A stretch of 64,000 nt of DNA, taken from Phytophthora colocasiae (taxonomy: Eukaryota; Oomycota; Peronosporomycetes; Peronosporales; Peronosporaceae). A program made the translations under genes and the position numbers. The DNA is taken from contig JAGKQI010000105.1 of NCBI GenBank assembly GCA_018806915.1, positions 2,170,001-2,234,000 on the forward strand, written 5' to 3'. Below are positions 43,512 to 53,611 of the stretch, piece after piece; the first letter of the stretch is position 1, and every line of letters starts with the position of its first letter. The notes under the pieces are model-generated. The model was not told where the DNA came from and ran no database searches. It saw nothing but the letters and a program-made list of their open reading frames with translations.

Positions 43512-43836
43512 TTGCTTTCTCTGCCAGCAGAGTATGGATTAGGTCTGCTGGAAGCTAACGAAGAGATGCAGATGCAGGTGGCAACGCTGAAAATCCAACT
43601 GGAAACGGAGAATGAGGAGCTCTCAGTTGAGCGAGATATGTGGCAACGTCGCACGGAACGCGCGCTGCAGGAGACAACGCAATGGAAACGCAAGTTTGCG
43701 CGTGTAGAGGAGGAAAAAGCGGGTTTAGCTGAGGAGTTCGAGCAGTTTGTGGACCGGTGCGAGTGCCGCGGACCGGATACTGATGTTGCTGAGGTTCCTA
43801 CGTCGAGTACGGGGAGGAGATATTCTCACAATTTGG
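43512..43836 (+). pseudogene. Coiled-coil gene fragment (HAP1/TRAK-like N-terminus)
   Basis: EYGLGLLEANEEMQMQVATL, followed by long heptad-like Glu/Lys/Leu sequence, resembles the start of HAP1/TRAK-type coiled-coil adaptors (EKLGL.LLE.NE pattern). TTTCTCTGCCAG just before it looks like a splice acceptor, so this is probably one exon of a longer gene. No further exon follows. The frame runs straight into pectate lyase sequence, so the piece is truncated by rearrangement. Confidence 0.5.
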
Positions 43837-44428
43837 ATACTCTCAGTATCAAGGGCGAGTCGGCTTCGAGCGTGTTGACCATCACAGGTGGTGGGGTGTA
43901 ACGCCGACAACAAGGTGATCCAGCACAACGGCTATGGCACTGTCAAGATCGACGGCTTCTACGCTGAGACGTTCGGGAAGTTGTATTGTTCGTGTGGCCT
44001 GTGTGGCGATAGACAGCGTTTCGTTACAGTGTCCAATGTGTACGCTGTGAATCCTAGTAAGAGTATCGTGACGGTGAACGAGCGATGAGGCCACGCTCAG
44101 TAACATCTACATCTCTTCTGATGGCGATGGATATGCGGTGTGTGCATGGTCTCAAGGCAGTGAAGTCGGCGAGCCGACGGATCTGGGTGACGGCATCAAG
44201 GATCCACTGTGTCAATACTCGGAGAGTGACATTCAGGTGAATGGGGATGTGTCGACAACGTCAAGCACCTCGACAAACACTACTACCACAACAGCTTCGT
44301 CGACAAAGTCAACTGTCGCTAGCACCAGCGCGTCTTCTACAGGGACCTCTGCCACTAGCTACGCTACTTCGACCACGGGTAGTGCTAGTTCTACTGTTGA
44401 GGAAACGCCAGCTCCTGTGTCCGGCTAG
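43837..44428 (+). pseudogene. Pectate lyase (PL3) fragment with Thr/Ser-rich tail
   Basis: The conserved C-terminal half of a PL3 pectate lyase is visible across frames: DTLSIKGES, then VLTITGGG, then [53 protein letters not shown] and CAWSQGSEVGEPTDLGDGI. A Thr/Ser tail follows from about 44250. Frames change near 43895 and near 44090, and the N-terminal half with the signal peptide is missing. PL3 enzymes cleave pectate in plant cell walls; this copy cannot make an enzyme. It is fused in frame to the coiled-coil fragment on its left. Confidence 0.75.
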
Positions 44429-44586
44429 GAAGGTGAAAGCAGCGTGAGTGAGGAGTCAGCGTACATTTATGGCGACGAGGAAGATGGCGTGCGGTGTGTG
44501 AGTACGCTGCATGTGACTGTAGTGTGGCCATCAAAGTAATGCATTCAGAGAACTTACACAATGAAGCAGACTTTGCAAATATTTTC

Positions 44587-44706
44587 CATAGTTTATTCAA
44601 GTAACATGCGCATCTCTTTAGTATAGTTAATTCAAGTATCATGCGCATCTCTTTAGTATAGTTAATTCAAGTATCATGCGCAGCGCTTTAGAATAGTTTA
44701 TTCAAT
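44587..44706. repeat. 35-bp tandem repeat, 3.4 copies
   Basis: Units at 44587-44621, 44622-44656 and 44657-44691, with a 15-base partial unit. Core ATTCAAGTATCATGCGC followed by TCTTTAG. AT-rich minisatellite, no coding sense. Confidence 0.9.
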
Positions 44707-44755
44707 ACAGTTTTACTCATGTTTAGGATGGTGCTTTGATGTTGAAATCTAACTA

Positions 44756-46000
44756 CTACATCGCAAGAGAATGCGCTCCGTCTTGCCGAGGTGGTGACGG
44801 TTGTGCTGGTTTGGTTAAGCTGCCAGGAGACTTCCTCGGCTTCTTCAGCTTCTTTGGCTTCAATTTGTAAAGATCCGAGCTCGTGCGAACCTTACCTTTG
44901 CCTGAGAATAAATTCATTGACATGTAAAACCGATGATATTTGTCCCAGCATGTCCAAGACACGTGCGGACACATGAAGGCCTTTGGAACGCCTTCTGTGT
45001 GGATAACGTTGCACAACACCACGCCGGTAGAACGCAATAATCGGTGACTTCAGTATGGTAGCGTTCCTCCCATCGGCACACAACGCACTGTCGCCGTTTT
45101 CGGTTCATCTCCTGTCTAGAAGACACTGCGGAGCAAGCTGTTTTCGCGCTGGATGGAGCATCTACGACTCCATTGTCCCCCGACGTCCATACTGCACTAA
45201 CAGGTTGTTGCTGTTGCGTCGCTCCCAAACTCCCGCCATCGGTGAACATTATGTTCTGCTCGCTGGGAGCATCTTTCCATTTCCGGTAGAAGAGCTCCGT
45301 ACAATAAAGTCGCAGTGGGGGTCCCTATTGCTGACCAGACCCAGCGCGAGTTTGCGGGTCAAAAATGCATTTGCTCGAGCGACATCCACCAAAGCTAATC
45401 CAAGCTTCTTGAACCACTTCTTGAAGTAATGACCATCAGCAATTGAAAACCTTCCTCGTATCTGATCTAAGCGATCAACACCTTGCGTGTAGGTGTTATA
45501 CTCCTTCACGCACGTCGGGGCGCTGAATGTACTTTTTTTGGTTTGGTCTTGGCGCTCCACCGTCGTCAGGGTTGACGCGTCAGCGTTTGAAACAACATTT
45601 ACAATTGCGCTGTCGTACCAGGATGCAGCAACAATTTTGTGGGTCATTGACACAGACTGGCGCGATGACCCTCTGAAACACTCCTTCTACAGCCTCACAT
45701 GCTGTGAAAAATGGGCACTCCTTTTACGAACGGTACCTCGAGAGTATAGATTTTTCACCCGTAAAGCTTCTAATAGTTGTACTGATGTGTAGTAGTGCCT
45801 TCAATGGTGTGTTGCGACACAGGCCGTTTTCGTTGGGAGTTGTGTCCTCCAGGAACCCCTTGGATCCGAAGAAGATCTTGGTAGTGATGACTAAATCCTT
45901 TTGACTCCACATTCCTTCGGCGGTTCCCTTTTGATGGCAGGTCCCATGTTCTCGTCCGCCAGGTTTCACTACAAGACCTACGCTGTCATCGTCCGTTATG
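44756..46000 (-). pseudogene. Second piggyBac-type transposase remnant, different family
   Basis: The minus strand shows the C-terminal third of a piggyBac-like transposase: KEYNTYTQGVDRLDQIRG (third Asp block) followed by KKLGLALVDVARANAFLTRK (45653-45249), then a Cys-rich finger (CVVCRWEERYHTEVTDYC, near 45080) that continues after a frame change, and a Lys-rich tail to 44756. Upstream (45969-45724) a further fragment includes KIFFGSKGFLE. The N-terminal two thirds and both element ends are missing. It is clearly different from the transposase at 6946-10745. Confidence 0.7.
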
Positions 46001-46072
46001 GTAAGACCTCGTAAGCTTTCAAGTAGAAGACTACAGCATTATATCGTCACAGCAAGAATGCTATACTTTGTT

Positions 46073-46218
46073 CAAAAGATAGTGTGTGCAAAACTGAGTG
46101 AGATTTGTCCAAAACTTAAGGATTTTGATTTACAGTGAAATACACTGTGAAATGCACTGTAAATCAAAATCCTCAAGTTTTGGACAAATCTCACTCAGTT
46201 TTGCGCACACTATCTTTT
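46073..46218. mobile_element. Fold-back MITE, 146 bp
   Basis: Arms of about 64 bases (46073-46137 and 46155-46218), nearly perfect reverse complements, around a 17-base centre. The arms begin AAAAGATAGTGTGTGC. A transcript would fold into one long hairpin. Just to the right (46219-46400) the minus strand is Thr/Ser/Pro-rich, like the tail of a cell-wall protein. Confidence 0.85.
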
Positions 46219-46434
46219 AGCATTACGGTGTTGCGCTTGGTAGTTGCCGAGGTAACGGAGGGCGTACTGGCAGAACTTCCAGCGACTGACGTCTCGGCCT
46301 CCTCAAACGACTTTGTCGGTGTCTCAGTCACAGAAGAGGTCTCGTCGTAGGTGGCGCTGGATGCAGAGGGGGTGGATGTTTCCTCTTCAGACGTGAAAAC
46401 GCAGATTGTATTGTATTGAAGGCCAGATCATATC

Positions 46435-47544
46435 ACTAATGCTTGACGTTGTAAGTGTAAAAGGGTATGAGCTTGGCTTTCCAGCTACACGGCACATCGA
46501 CGGTTTTGAAGGAACTGCAGAAACGGTTAGTGCATAGTTTTCGATGGCGAGGACAGAAGTTTACACCACTCATCAAAATACGTACGGTGGATATCGAGAT
46601 GAGTTGCGCTTTCACCTTCTCGATAACCTTTTGTTGAAGAGAATGTTGCTCCAGTATACAACGGTGGCGTCTGCAACGGGGAATTCGTGGGGAAGCTGGA
46701 TATCAGTAACATCCCGGCAAATAAAGGACGCCCTCTCTTGAAATGACCGGTAGTATAGACTATTTCTCATAGCATTTACACCAGCACGCTGGATATCTTC
46801 CCGAATCTCTATGCTAATAGCAAGTTGCACGTGTATCTGGAGTATCAGTTGGGCAACCACGTTACCGAGTCCAGCCCCAATGTTCACGAAAACGTCACCA
46901 TCAACCACATCAACTTCCTCCAGGAGCTTTGTTATACCAGAAGGTAAAATCTCACCGAAATTACGGTAGATGGCGTGCCCATCGTACGTCTTGACCAACT
47001 TGGCGGGAATTGCCACAACAATACTTGCAACAGCTTTCTCTGCTTTCATTGGCAAAAATGATGGTGGTGGTGTTGTCGTCGCTGCTGGTCGCATCGAGAC
47101 TGCCGTTGCTGGTACAGTAGTTCTTGTCGCTATCTTGGCAGCTTCAGGACGAAAAATGAGCGGGGGATCAGATTCGGGAGCTTGAGAGGACGCTAATCCC
47201 ACAGGTGTGAAGGCCCCCATCGATTGGCCCTGAGAGTGTATCTACAAATCACCCCCAGTGGCGTTATGGCACTTGCATCCGGTCAATTCGAAGCGCTAGT
47301 ACGAGGTGCCCTTGGTAGTTGAGGAGCTGTCGCAATAGCTCGTAGTTGCTGAATTACCGCAGGAGGCCACCCTCGAGACCTCTGCACTGGCGTAAAAAAA
47401 CTTCGAGAGAATTGCGAAATTTGGTTGCCATACGATCTTTTCAAAGACCTTAGCCGCTGTTTTGCGGCGGAAGTCTGCCCTGTGTGTCGCATGTTGTGCA
47501 CCACATTTGCCCACGCGATTCGCGCGCCGGCATCCTCGTATCGC
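46435..47544 (-). pseudogene. DOT1-like methyltransferase pseudogene
   Basis: A minus-strand frame with VFVNIGAGLGNVVAQLILQ (SAM-binding motif I of DOT1), AISIEIREDIQRAG, CRDVTDIQLP and PVADATVVYWSNILF. Immediately after, the frame shifts by one base (near 46620-46640) and continues in another frame as GVNFCPRHRKLC, then VDVPCSWKAKLIPFYTYN, ending TAG 46435-46437. Upstream at 47283-47544 is an Arg/Lys-rich helical stretch (GQTSAAKQRLRSLKRSYG) that is probably its N-terminal region. The Copia element at 47545 separates that stretch from whatever lay further upstream. DOT1 enzymes methylate histone H3 Lys79; oomycetes have enlarged sets. Nonfunctional here. Confidence 0.72.
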
Positions 47545-47720
47545 TGTTGGAATTTCACCTTCCTGGCGCGGTTCCTTGCGCACTCTGGTAGGTAAAACGT
47601 AAAAGATAAAGTGAGATTCAGCAGAGGAGTTTTTACACAAACTACCGCTATCGCAGATTTATACCGCTGGTGGCAGCTGGCCGGTGCTACCGATCTCTGA
47701 TCGGAGACCGCCTTTCAACT
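47545..47720 (-). repeat. Copia 3' LTR
   Basis: The copy at the 3' side of the minus-strand element. It ends CAACT where the other copy has CAACA. It abuts target duplication ATCGC (47540-47544). Confidence 0.9.
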
Positions 47721-47784
47721 CTCCTCCTCATCGGCAGCGCCGCACAGCGGAAGTTCTCCGTCCTCTCGAACTTAAGCTGCAACT

Positions 47785-49291
47785 TCAGTGCAGCCCCACC
47801 ATGCTTCGCAAGGCCTTCATCCTCGCAGCCTCGACCGCTTTGGTCATCAAATCCGCCGGCATGCGCTCGCCTGCGCAGTACTCCGGCTTCAACACTCCGC
47901 GCCTCGCGTAGTTGCCGACGAACTTGATCCGCACATCAATGTGCTTCGCCTTCGAGGAGGCGCTCTCTCCTTCTAACTGCTTGAGCGCAGCTTGATTATC
48001 CACGCACAGAGCCAGCGGTACCTCGTGCTTCACTCTCAACTCGCCTAGAAGCTCACGCACACCCAGAAGCTCCGCCGCCATTACCGACGCCACTGTATAT
48101 TCCGCCTCCATGGTGGATAGAGACGCCCCCTTGCTTCCGACACGTCCAACTCACACGCATCCCATCCACAGTCACCAGGCCACCCGTGACAGATTTCCTG
48201 TCTTCTTTGTCGGCTGCGTAGTCGGCGTCGCTGTACGCGACCACCTCAAGCAGCTCCTCCTGCTCTCTGTTTCCGTTCATTTGGAGCCGCATCTCCCTTG
48301 TTCCCCCTAGGTACCGCAGTACCCTCTTGGCAACTTTCCAGTCCTCCACGGTAGGCTCGTGCGTGCGCCTCGATGCCTTATGCACTGCCAACACGATGTC
48401 AGGACGCGTACAGCGCGCCACCCACATCAGGCTCCCTACCAGCGACTGAAACTTCTTCACTGTTACGGTCACACCGCCACCGTCCAAAGGCAACTTTGCA
48501 CTATCAGGTCCTCGAACCTCGTTCGATTCCGGCCCAATGGGCGTACGCACTCCGCGCGCGAATTCCATGCCGTAGTCCCTCAGCATCTCCAGGATCGTCA
48601 CTTCCTGGTCCAGGTCGTAGCCGTCCGCGTCGTCGTACACAACTTGCATTCCCAAGAACTCGCTTGCTTGTCCCAGGTCCTTCACAGAGAACTCCTCAAG
48701 TTCCCCGAAGAAGCCGTCCACCGCATCCTGATCTGTGCCGGTGACAAGCAGGTCGTCCACGTAGACTCCAACCACCAGTAGAATTCCATCGCGCCACCGG
48801 TAATACACACACATGTCTGTAAGGCTTTGCTGGAACCCGATCCGAACTAACTTCTTGTGCAATAATTTGTTCCACAGACGGCCTGCCTGCTTCAGCCCGT
48901 ACAGGGCCTTCTTCAATTCCAGCGCCAGCTCTTCGTCTTCACTGACGTTCAACTGCTTGCGCACCTCCTCAGAGATCTCCATGCCTTGTGGCACGTGGAT
49001 GTAGATGGTCAGTTCGGCCTCCTTTTCGGCTTTCACGTAAGCGTTCGGCACGTCTCCGTGTTTGGCCGGCACCTTCCGTTTCCGCGCCAGCACCAGGATC
49101 AACTTTACACTCGTCATGCCCATTACGGCGGCGAAGGGTATTCCGTAGTTCACCCCAAACTCTTGTTTGTTGCCACAGGCTACAAGTCTCGCTTTTAACC
49201 TCTCGATTAACCCCTCAGCATCCAGTTTGGTCTTGAACACCCACTTGGTGTGCGGTACGCGTACTCCACGGGCATTTTGACGACTTCCCAC
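47785..49291 (-). pseudogene. Copia reverse transcriptase and RNase H
   Basis: A frame from about 49291 to 48053 holds the RT: VPHTKWVFKTKLDAEG, LKKALYGLKQAGRLWN, and VGVYVDDLLVTG with the YVDD active site. The RNase H part follows with YSDADYAADKEDRKS. The frame is then lost near 48110 by a small indel. The last part (48111-47785) carries on in a second frame with MEAEYTVAS, LCVDNQAALKQ and KHIDVRIKFV. Apart from that indel the coding potential is good. Confidence 0.88.
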
Positions 49292-49415
49292 ATGCCGTTC
49301 TGCTCTAGAGCTCGCAGCTCTTCGGTTATGGCTTCTTGCTACTTCTCGCAGTGACGGCTACGCATAGCCTCCTTGTAGTTCCTTGGATCCACTTCAGTCA
49401 CGTTGTTCACCGCTT

Positions 49416-50340
49416 CTATCCGTCCTCCTGCTGAACGGCCTCGGCCGCCTTTTCTTCAGCCTGTCGAGCCATGGAGCGCGTCACGTGTGGCTCTCGTGTA
49501 TAGCCCTTCTTCGTTTTCTTGCCCTTCCTCTTGGACTTCTTGTTGTAGCTGCCTGCGACCGCAGCCGCTTTCCCCGCAGTCTCCTCCCCAGCCTCGACCC
49601 CGTCGTCCCGAAGGTACAGTCTCTGGACATTCTCGTTCTGTTGTTTGCCCAAGGTCTCAATGTTTCTAACATGTTGCGTGGTCACCACCACCTTGTCTTT
49701 CGGCAGATACACGCGATATCCTTTTGTCTCTTCGCCGATCCCGACAATCATTCCTTGCTGTGCCCTTTCAGCGAAGTTCTGCTTCACTGGATTGCGGTAC
49801 AGCGTACAGGGCGACCCAAATACTACGATCTCGCCCAGCTGTGGCGTCTCTGTGGTCAGGAGCTTGATAGGAGCACGTCCAGGATTCGAGTTGGTGGGCG
49901 ACCGGTTCAGTATGTACGCGGCATACTGAACTGCGTCACCCCAGAAACTGAGTGGCAGACCACAGGCGAAAACCATACACCTGGCCATGTCCATAACGGT
50001 CCGGTGCATTCTCTCGGCCTTCCCGTTGCTGGACTGGTTCCGAGCCTCACTACGTTGTTTTGACACTCCTACCTCCTTGCAAAACAGGTCAACGATCTCA
50101 TACTCGCCGCCCGAGTCTGTGCGCAATACATGTATGCGACAGTTAAACATCTTCTCAAAGAAGACAAGGAAATGCTCGAACTACTTGGCGGCCGCATCTT
50201 TTGTCTTCGCGAGAAACACCCTGCAATAGTTGCGATAGTGATCAACAAAGTTGATCATGTACCTGTTGTTCAAGCGGTCTCTGGGCGTCATCGGCCCCTT
50301 CAAGTCTGAGCAGATCACACCACACTCGATCGATTGGTGA
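49416..50340 (-). pseudogene. Copia integrase core
   Basis: CSDLKGPMTPRDRLNNRYMI, then VDHYRNYCRVFLAKTKDAAAK followed by an in-frame TAG near 50180, then VLRTDSGGEYEIVD and NGKAERMHRTVMDMAR, giving the D,D,E integrase core. A basic Lys/Arg-rich stretch follows toward the RT. The zinc finger that should precede it is reduced to CAQGKQ at about 50390, so part of protease plus the start of integrase is deleted. Confidence 0.82.
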
Positions 50341-50342
50341 GT

Positions 50343-51664
50343 TCATTCCAGTGTCCTTCTTTGAATCTGCTTCCCCTGGGCACACATCTCTGCATCCATG
50401 CCCGGCTCACTCACAGCCAGCGAGAAGTCGGGCGACGATCCGCCCTTCGCGCTCGGGCACGCAGCCCTAAGGTGCCCGACTTCGCCACACTCGTGACAGC
50501 GTCGAGTCTCCTTGCGCTTGCTCTCATTGACCGCCCCAACCAGCTCCTTACCCAGGTTCTTCGCCTTTGCATTCCTTTCCCAGGACTGAGCGAAGTGCGC
50601 TAGTTCCTCCGCGTGCTGCAAGTAGTCCGTTTGCATTCCGTCCACCTTAGCCATCAGCACAGTCTTCATACTCGGCGACGCGTAGAACCAAGTAGTCCGA
50701 CAGGGTCTTGCACGCCTCGAGTACTGCGAGCAGGTACATGTAGTGCTCCGGCCAGGTGCGCTTGGGGTCCTTCGGGGCCACGAACAGGTTCATCGCCTGA
50801 GCAGGCGTGCTGTTCGTCGGGAACGTTTCTAGCATCCTCTCCATTGCGTACTGTAGCGTCGGCATCTGCGACCACCACGTCATAAACTGCTTATGGAAGT
50901 ATTGTTCAGCTGTGCCCGACAAGTAGTTGCCCAGCAGAACCACTTTTACATCCTCCGGCCGCAGGAACCCACAGGCTGATTGGGCAGTGTGACCTGCCTC
51001 TCGAACCTCATTCCCCACTCCAAGAACCCTGAGCCTAACTCGACGTACACTTCCTTTCCATTGAAAGCACATATCGCCAGCTTCTTCTGGCGAGCGTCCG
51101 GGTAGTCGCACCGCGTGAGGTTCTGCTGTCCTGGTGCGGTCACCGGTGGTGCCTGTGGTGGAGGATGCTGAGGATCTGCTTGAGCTTGAGCCTGGGCCTG
51201 GGCTGCCACGTAGAGCCTTTGTAGTTCTGAGAGGTGTCTACCGTAGCCAGTTTGCTGGTGATGGTGCCCTCTCGCTGGAGATCTCGTGACCGGTGTCAGT
51301 GGCGACCCTCCCAGTTGGTCAATGTGCATGCGCGCACCTCGTCCAAACTCGTTTCCATTGGCGACGTCATGAGTGGGTCTGGCCTGCGCTCACGCTTCTC
51401 CCGATCGTCAGTCAACGTTTTCTCCAGCTTGGACTGCGACTCCTCAAGTCGATCCAGCCTTCCCGCAAGCCCGCGCATCAGCGCCAGCTGCTCCGTCTCG
51501 TTTTCGCCGCCAGTGACCTTGGTATCGCCACCACCTTTGGGGGCAACGGCAGCGACTTTCTCTTTCAGTTCGTCCACCATCCCAATCCGTTTGTGACTGG
51601 CAACGGGCGCTCGCGCCGGCGACGCCGCCGGTGGGCGAGCAGCCTCGTCTATGGTATCGCTCAT
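50343..51664 (-). pseudogene. Copia gag with zinc knuckle
   Basis: The start is near 51664 (MSDTIDEAARPP), 15 bases inside the 5' LTR edge. Frames change near 51310, near 51000 and near 50660. Recognisable parts are a heptad stretch (RLDRLEESQSKLEKTL), capsid-like sequence ([20 protein letters not shown]) and a CCHC knuckle (CHECGEVGHLRAAC) near 50480. Confidence 0.75.
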
Positions 51665-51678
51665 TTGGGCTCATAACC

Positions 51679-51855
51679 TGTTGGAACCTCTCCTTTCCTG
51701 GCGCGGTTCCTTGCGCACTCTGTTAGGTAAAACGTAAAAGATAAAGTGAGATTCAGCAGAGGAGTTTTTACACAAACTACCGCTATCGCAGATTTATACC
51801 GCTGGTGGCAGCTGGCCGGTGCTACCGATCTCTGATCGGAGACCGCCTTTCAACA
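51679..51855 (-). repeat. Copia 5' LTR
   Basis: Matches 47545-47720. Followed by duplication ATCGC at 51856-51860. Confidence 0.9.
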
Positions 51856-52709
51856 ATCGCCGCGCTAGTTAGACGAGTTGCTTGTCGTCGTCGAAGCTGA
51901 ATGATGTTCTGACCATTGAATTCACCTGGTGGCGAGTAGGAAAATCCCGTATTGACAATTGGTGAAGTTGTTTGTAACAAAGTATGGAAAATCAGTCTTG
52001 GTTTTATGTTCACGAGCCGGAACATTTTGTCAGAGACGCGATATATGTATCTATAGGACTACTATCGAGCAGGAAGTCCCGCGCACGCCTTGTCTGGAGC
52101 AATTCCGTTTTGCTCAAGGTAATGTAGAGTGTTTGTAGGACATCAAATTCAAATTCAATTTGCTCTTATCGCGCTTCCATTTTGAACTGCAATTTGGGTG
52201 CGAACCTTGAGTCTACCGAGAAAAGTCACCGCCCCCGGAAAGGCGCGAGTAAAGTGCGATTCAAAACTGCCTTAAATTCAGGACTCAACTCTCTCTTATT
52301 CGCTGTAATGGGAAAACTCTGCGAAGTCGCGTTCGTTCTGTAGCCCGCTAACAGCATCCGTACTGCAGACGCTGCCTTATCGGACGTATGTCGTTGATGC
52401 GCTCCGTGGACTTGACGGTGAGGACTAGGATTGCTTGTTGAGCGTGGACGCCTCAAAAACATTCATTCCGCACTCACCCCGTGTGACGCGCCGCGGTGAC
52501 GCGCCTTTTCCCGCCCTTTCCGGCTGCATTTTGAGTCAAAATGAATGAATCGAATCCGTACTTTGCACTGCAGCAATATGGCAAATTGCAGTTCAAAATG
52601 TAACAGACGCTCCTGGCGCCGCGGCGCTAAGTTCGCACGCACTTTTTATTGTACTTTTTGGCTTCAAACTCAAAATTCAAAGTCTCTCTTATTCGCTCTA
52701 TTAGTAGTA
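51856..52709. other. Unassigned sequence between Copia and MITE
   Basis: The first 170 bases on the minus strand keep a weak frame that would join the DOT1-like N-terminal region if Copia were removed. The rest has only small frames. Nothing else recognised. Confidence 0.3.
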
Positions 52710-53151
52710 CCGTCGAGGGCGCTTGAATTTGCATCAAGCGCCCTGAAAAAATGCATCACCGGGACGAAATGATGCATTTGTTTATTGCTCCTCGGTGCAT
52801 CATTTGAGGCACTACTGTGCACAGACGGTGCCGACAAGTTTGTCTACCGAACGCAACACACTTCTGGTAGGTTATCGAGTTTTCTACAAGGGCGACAGCA
52901 GGGTCGCGAGGAAGGCGGGAAGGGAGCTCTCGAGGACGGCTACCAGGCATCTTGAATGAGTCGGAGGGTGTTCGGGGGGATACTTTTACGGTACGGCTAG
53001 GATGCGATTGTGGCAATCTGGTCAAGAGGACCTTCTAGAATTTACGACGTGCGACCTATGCAATTATTACCGCCCCGGCTCGAATGCATCATTTCGTCCC
53101 GGTGATGCATTTTTTCAGGGCGCTTGATGCAAATTCAAGCGCCCTCGACGG
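52710..53151. mobile_element. Mariner-type MITE, 442 bp
   Basis: Long inverted ends of about 70 bases start CCGTCGAGGGCGCTTGAATT (52710) with the reverse complement ending at 53151, flanked by TA at 52708-52709 and 53152-53153. Each arm itself holds the inner repeats GGGCGCTTG...CAAGCGCCC and ATGCATCA. No coding sequence. Confidence 0.87.
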
Positions 53152-53196
53152 TATTCGAATACAGGTTGGGTTAGGCTTGAACGTTTGTCAACCAGG

Positions 53197-53264
53197 GCAT
53201 TCTGCCCCTTTGATGGCGGCATGGCTTCCCATCTTGTAGATTGCCATCAAAAGGGTCAGAATGC
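53197..53264. repeat. Small fold-back repeat
   Basis: GCATTCTGCCCCTTTGATGG (53197-53216) faces the near-perfect reverse complement at 53243-53264; weaker pairing continues outward. Probably a small MITE or part of the adjacent LTR-like sequence. Confidence 0.6.
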
Positions 53265-53337
53265 ACCGCTTGTTCACAAAAGGGTTAATTGTTTGCGCTC
53301 TGATTGGCCACTTCACGCCCTTAGCATTACTCTCGTT

Positions 53338-53560
53338 AAGTAACGGAATCCGCCGTTACTTTGCGTTTACATCGTTGTAGTGCGAGCGCTACACGCGCGC
53401 CTCCGCTACGAAAGCAACATGGTGTATGCGCTAGCATGTCTTCTTTATATCTAGCAAGTGTCACTGTCCAATTTGCACTTGTAGGCGCGCAGGATATTTA
53501 TTTGGGGATCTTGGGGGACTTCCCCCAAGATCGCGGCACTACTTCACTGAAGTAACTGCT
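53338..53560. repeat. LTR-like fragment of the hairpin-rich Gypsy family
   Basis: Shares GCGCTAGCATGTCTT, then TATATCTAGCAAGT, with 41390-41418, and TACTTCACTGAAGT with 41327-41340. Contains hairpins AAGTAACGG/CCGTTACTT (53338-53361) and GATCTTGGGGGA/TCCCCCAAGATC (53507-53532). It ends about 50 bases before the next gene's ATG. Confidence 0.6.
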
Positions 53561-53611
53561 CTCTGATTGGCCACTTCAGTGCCCACAATTTAGAGGCTCT
53601 CAATAGTAGCG

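Larger units (their letters stand above)
47545..51855 (-). mobile_element. Ty1/Copia retrotransposon with both LTRs
   Basis: LTRs at 47545-47720 and 51679-51855 are nearly identical over about 150 bases; one substitution was noticed there, and the outermost 20 bases are more divergent. The flanking 5-bp duplication is perfect: ATCGC at 47540-47544 and 51856-51860. The LTR outer ends read TGTTG and CAACA. Next to the 5' LTR on the minus strand is GGTTATGAGCCCA, the likely primer-binding site. Inside are gag, a deleted protease/integrase junction, integrase core, reverse transcriptase with YVDDLL and RNase H, with stops and frame shifts. The similar LTRs suggest a fairly recent insertion. Confidence 0.95.

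Noticed and set aside
44587..44706. Regular repeat considered as a CRISPR array
   Set aside because: Units are directly adjacent with no spacers; a minisatellite in a eukaryotic genome.
23000..53600. Search for RxLR or CRN effectors in the repeat island
   Set aside because: No frame with a signal peptide followed by RxLR-EER or LFLAK was seen by eye; small or spliced ones could still be missed.
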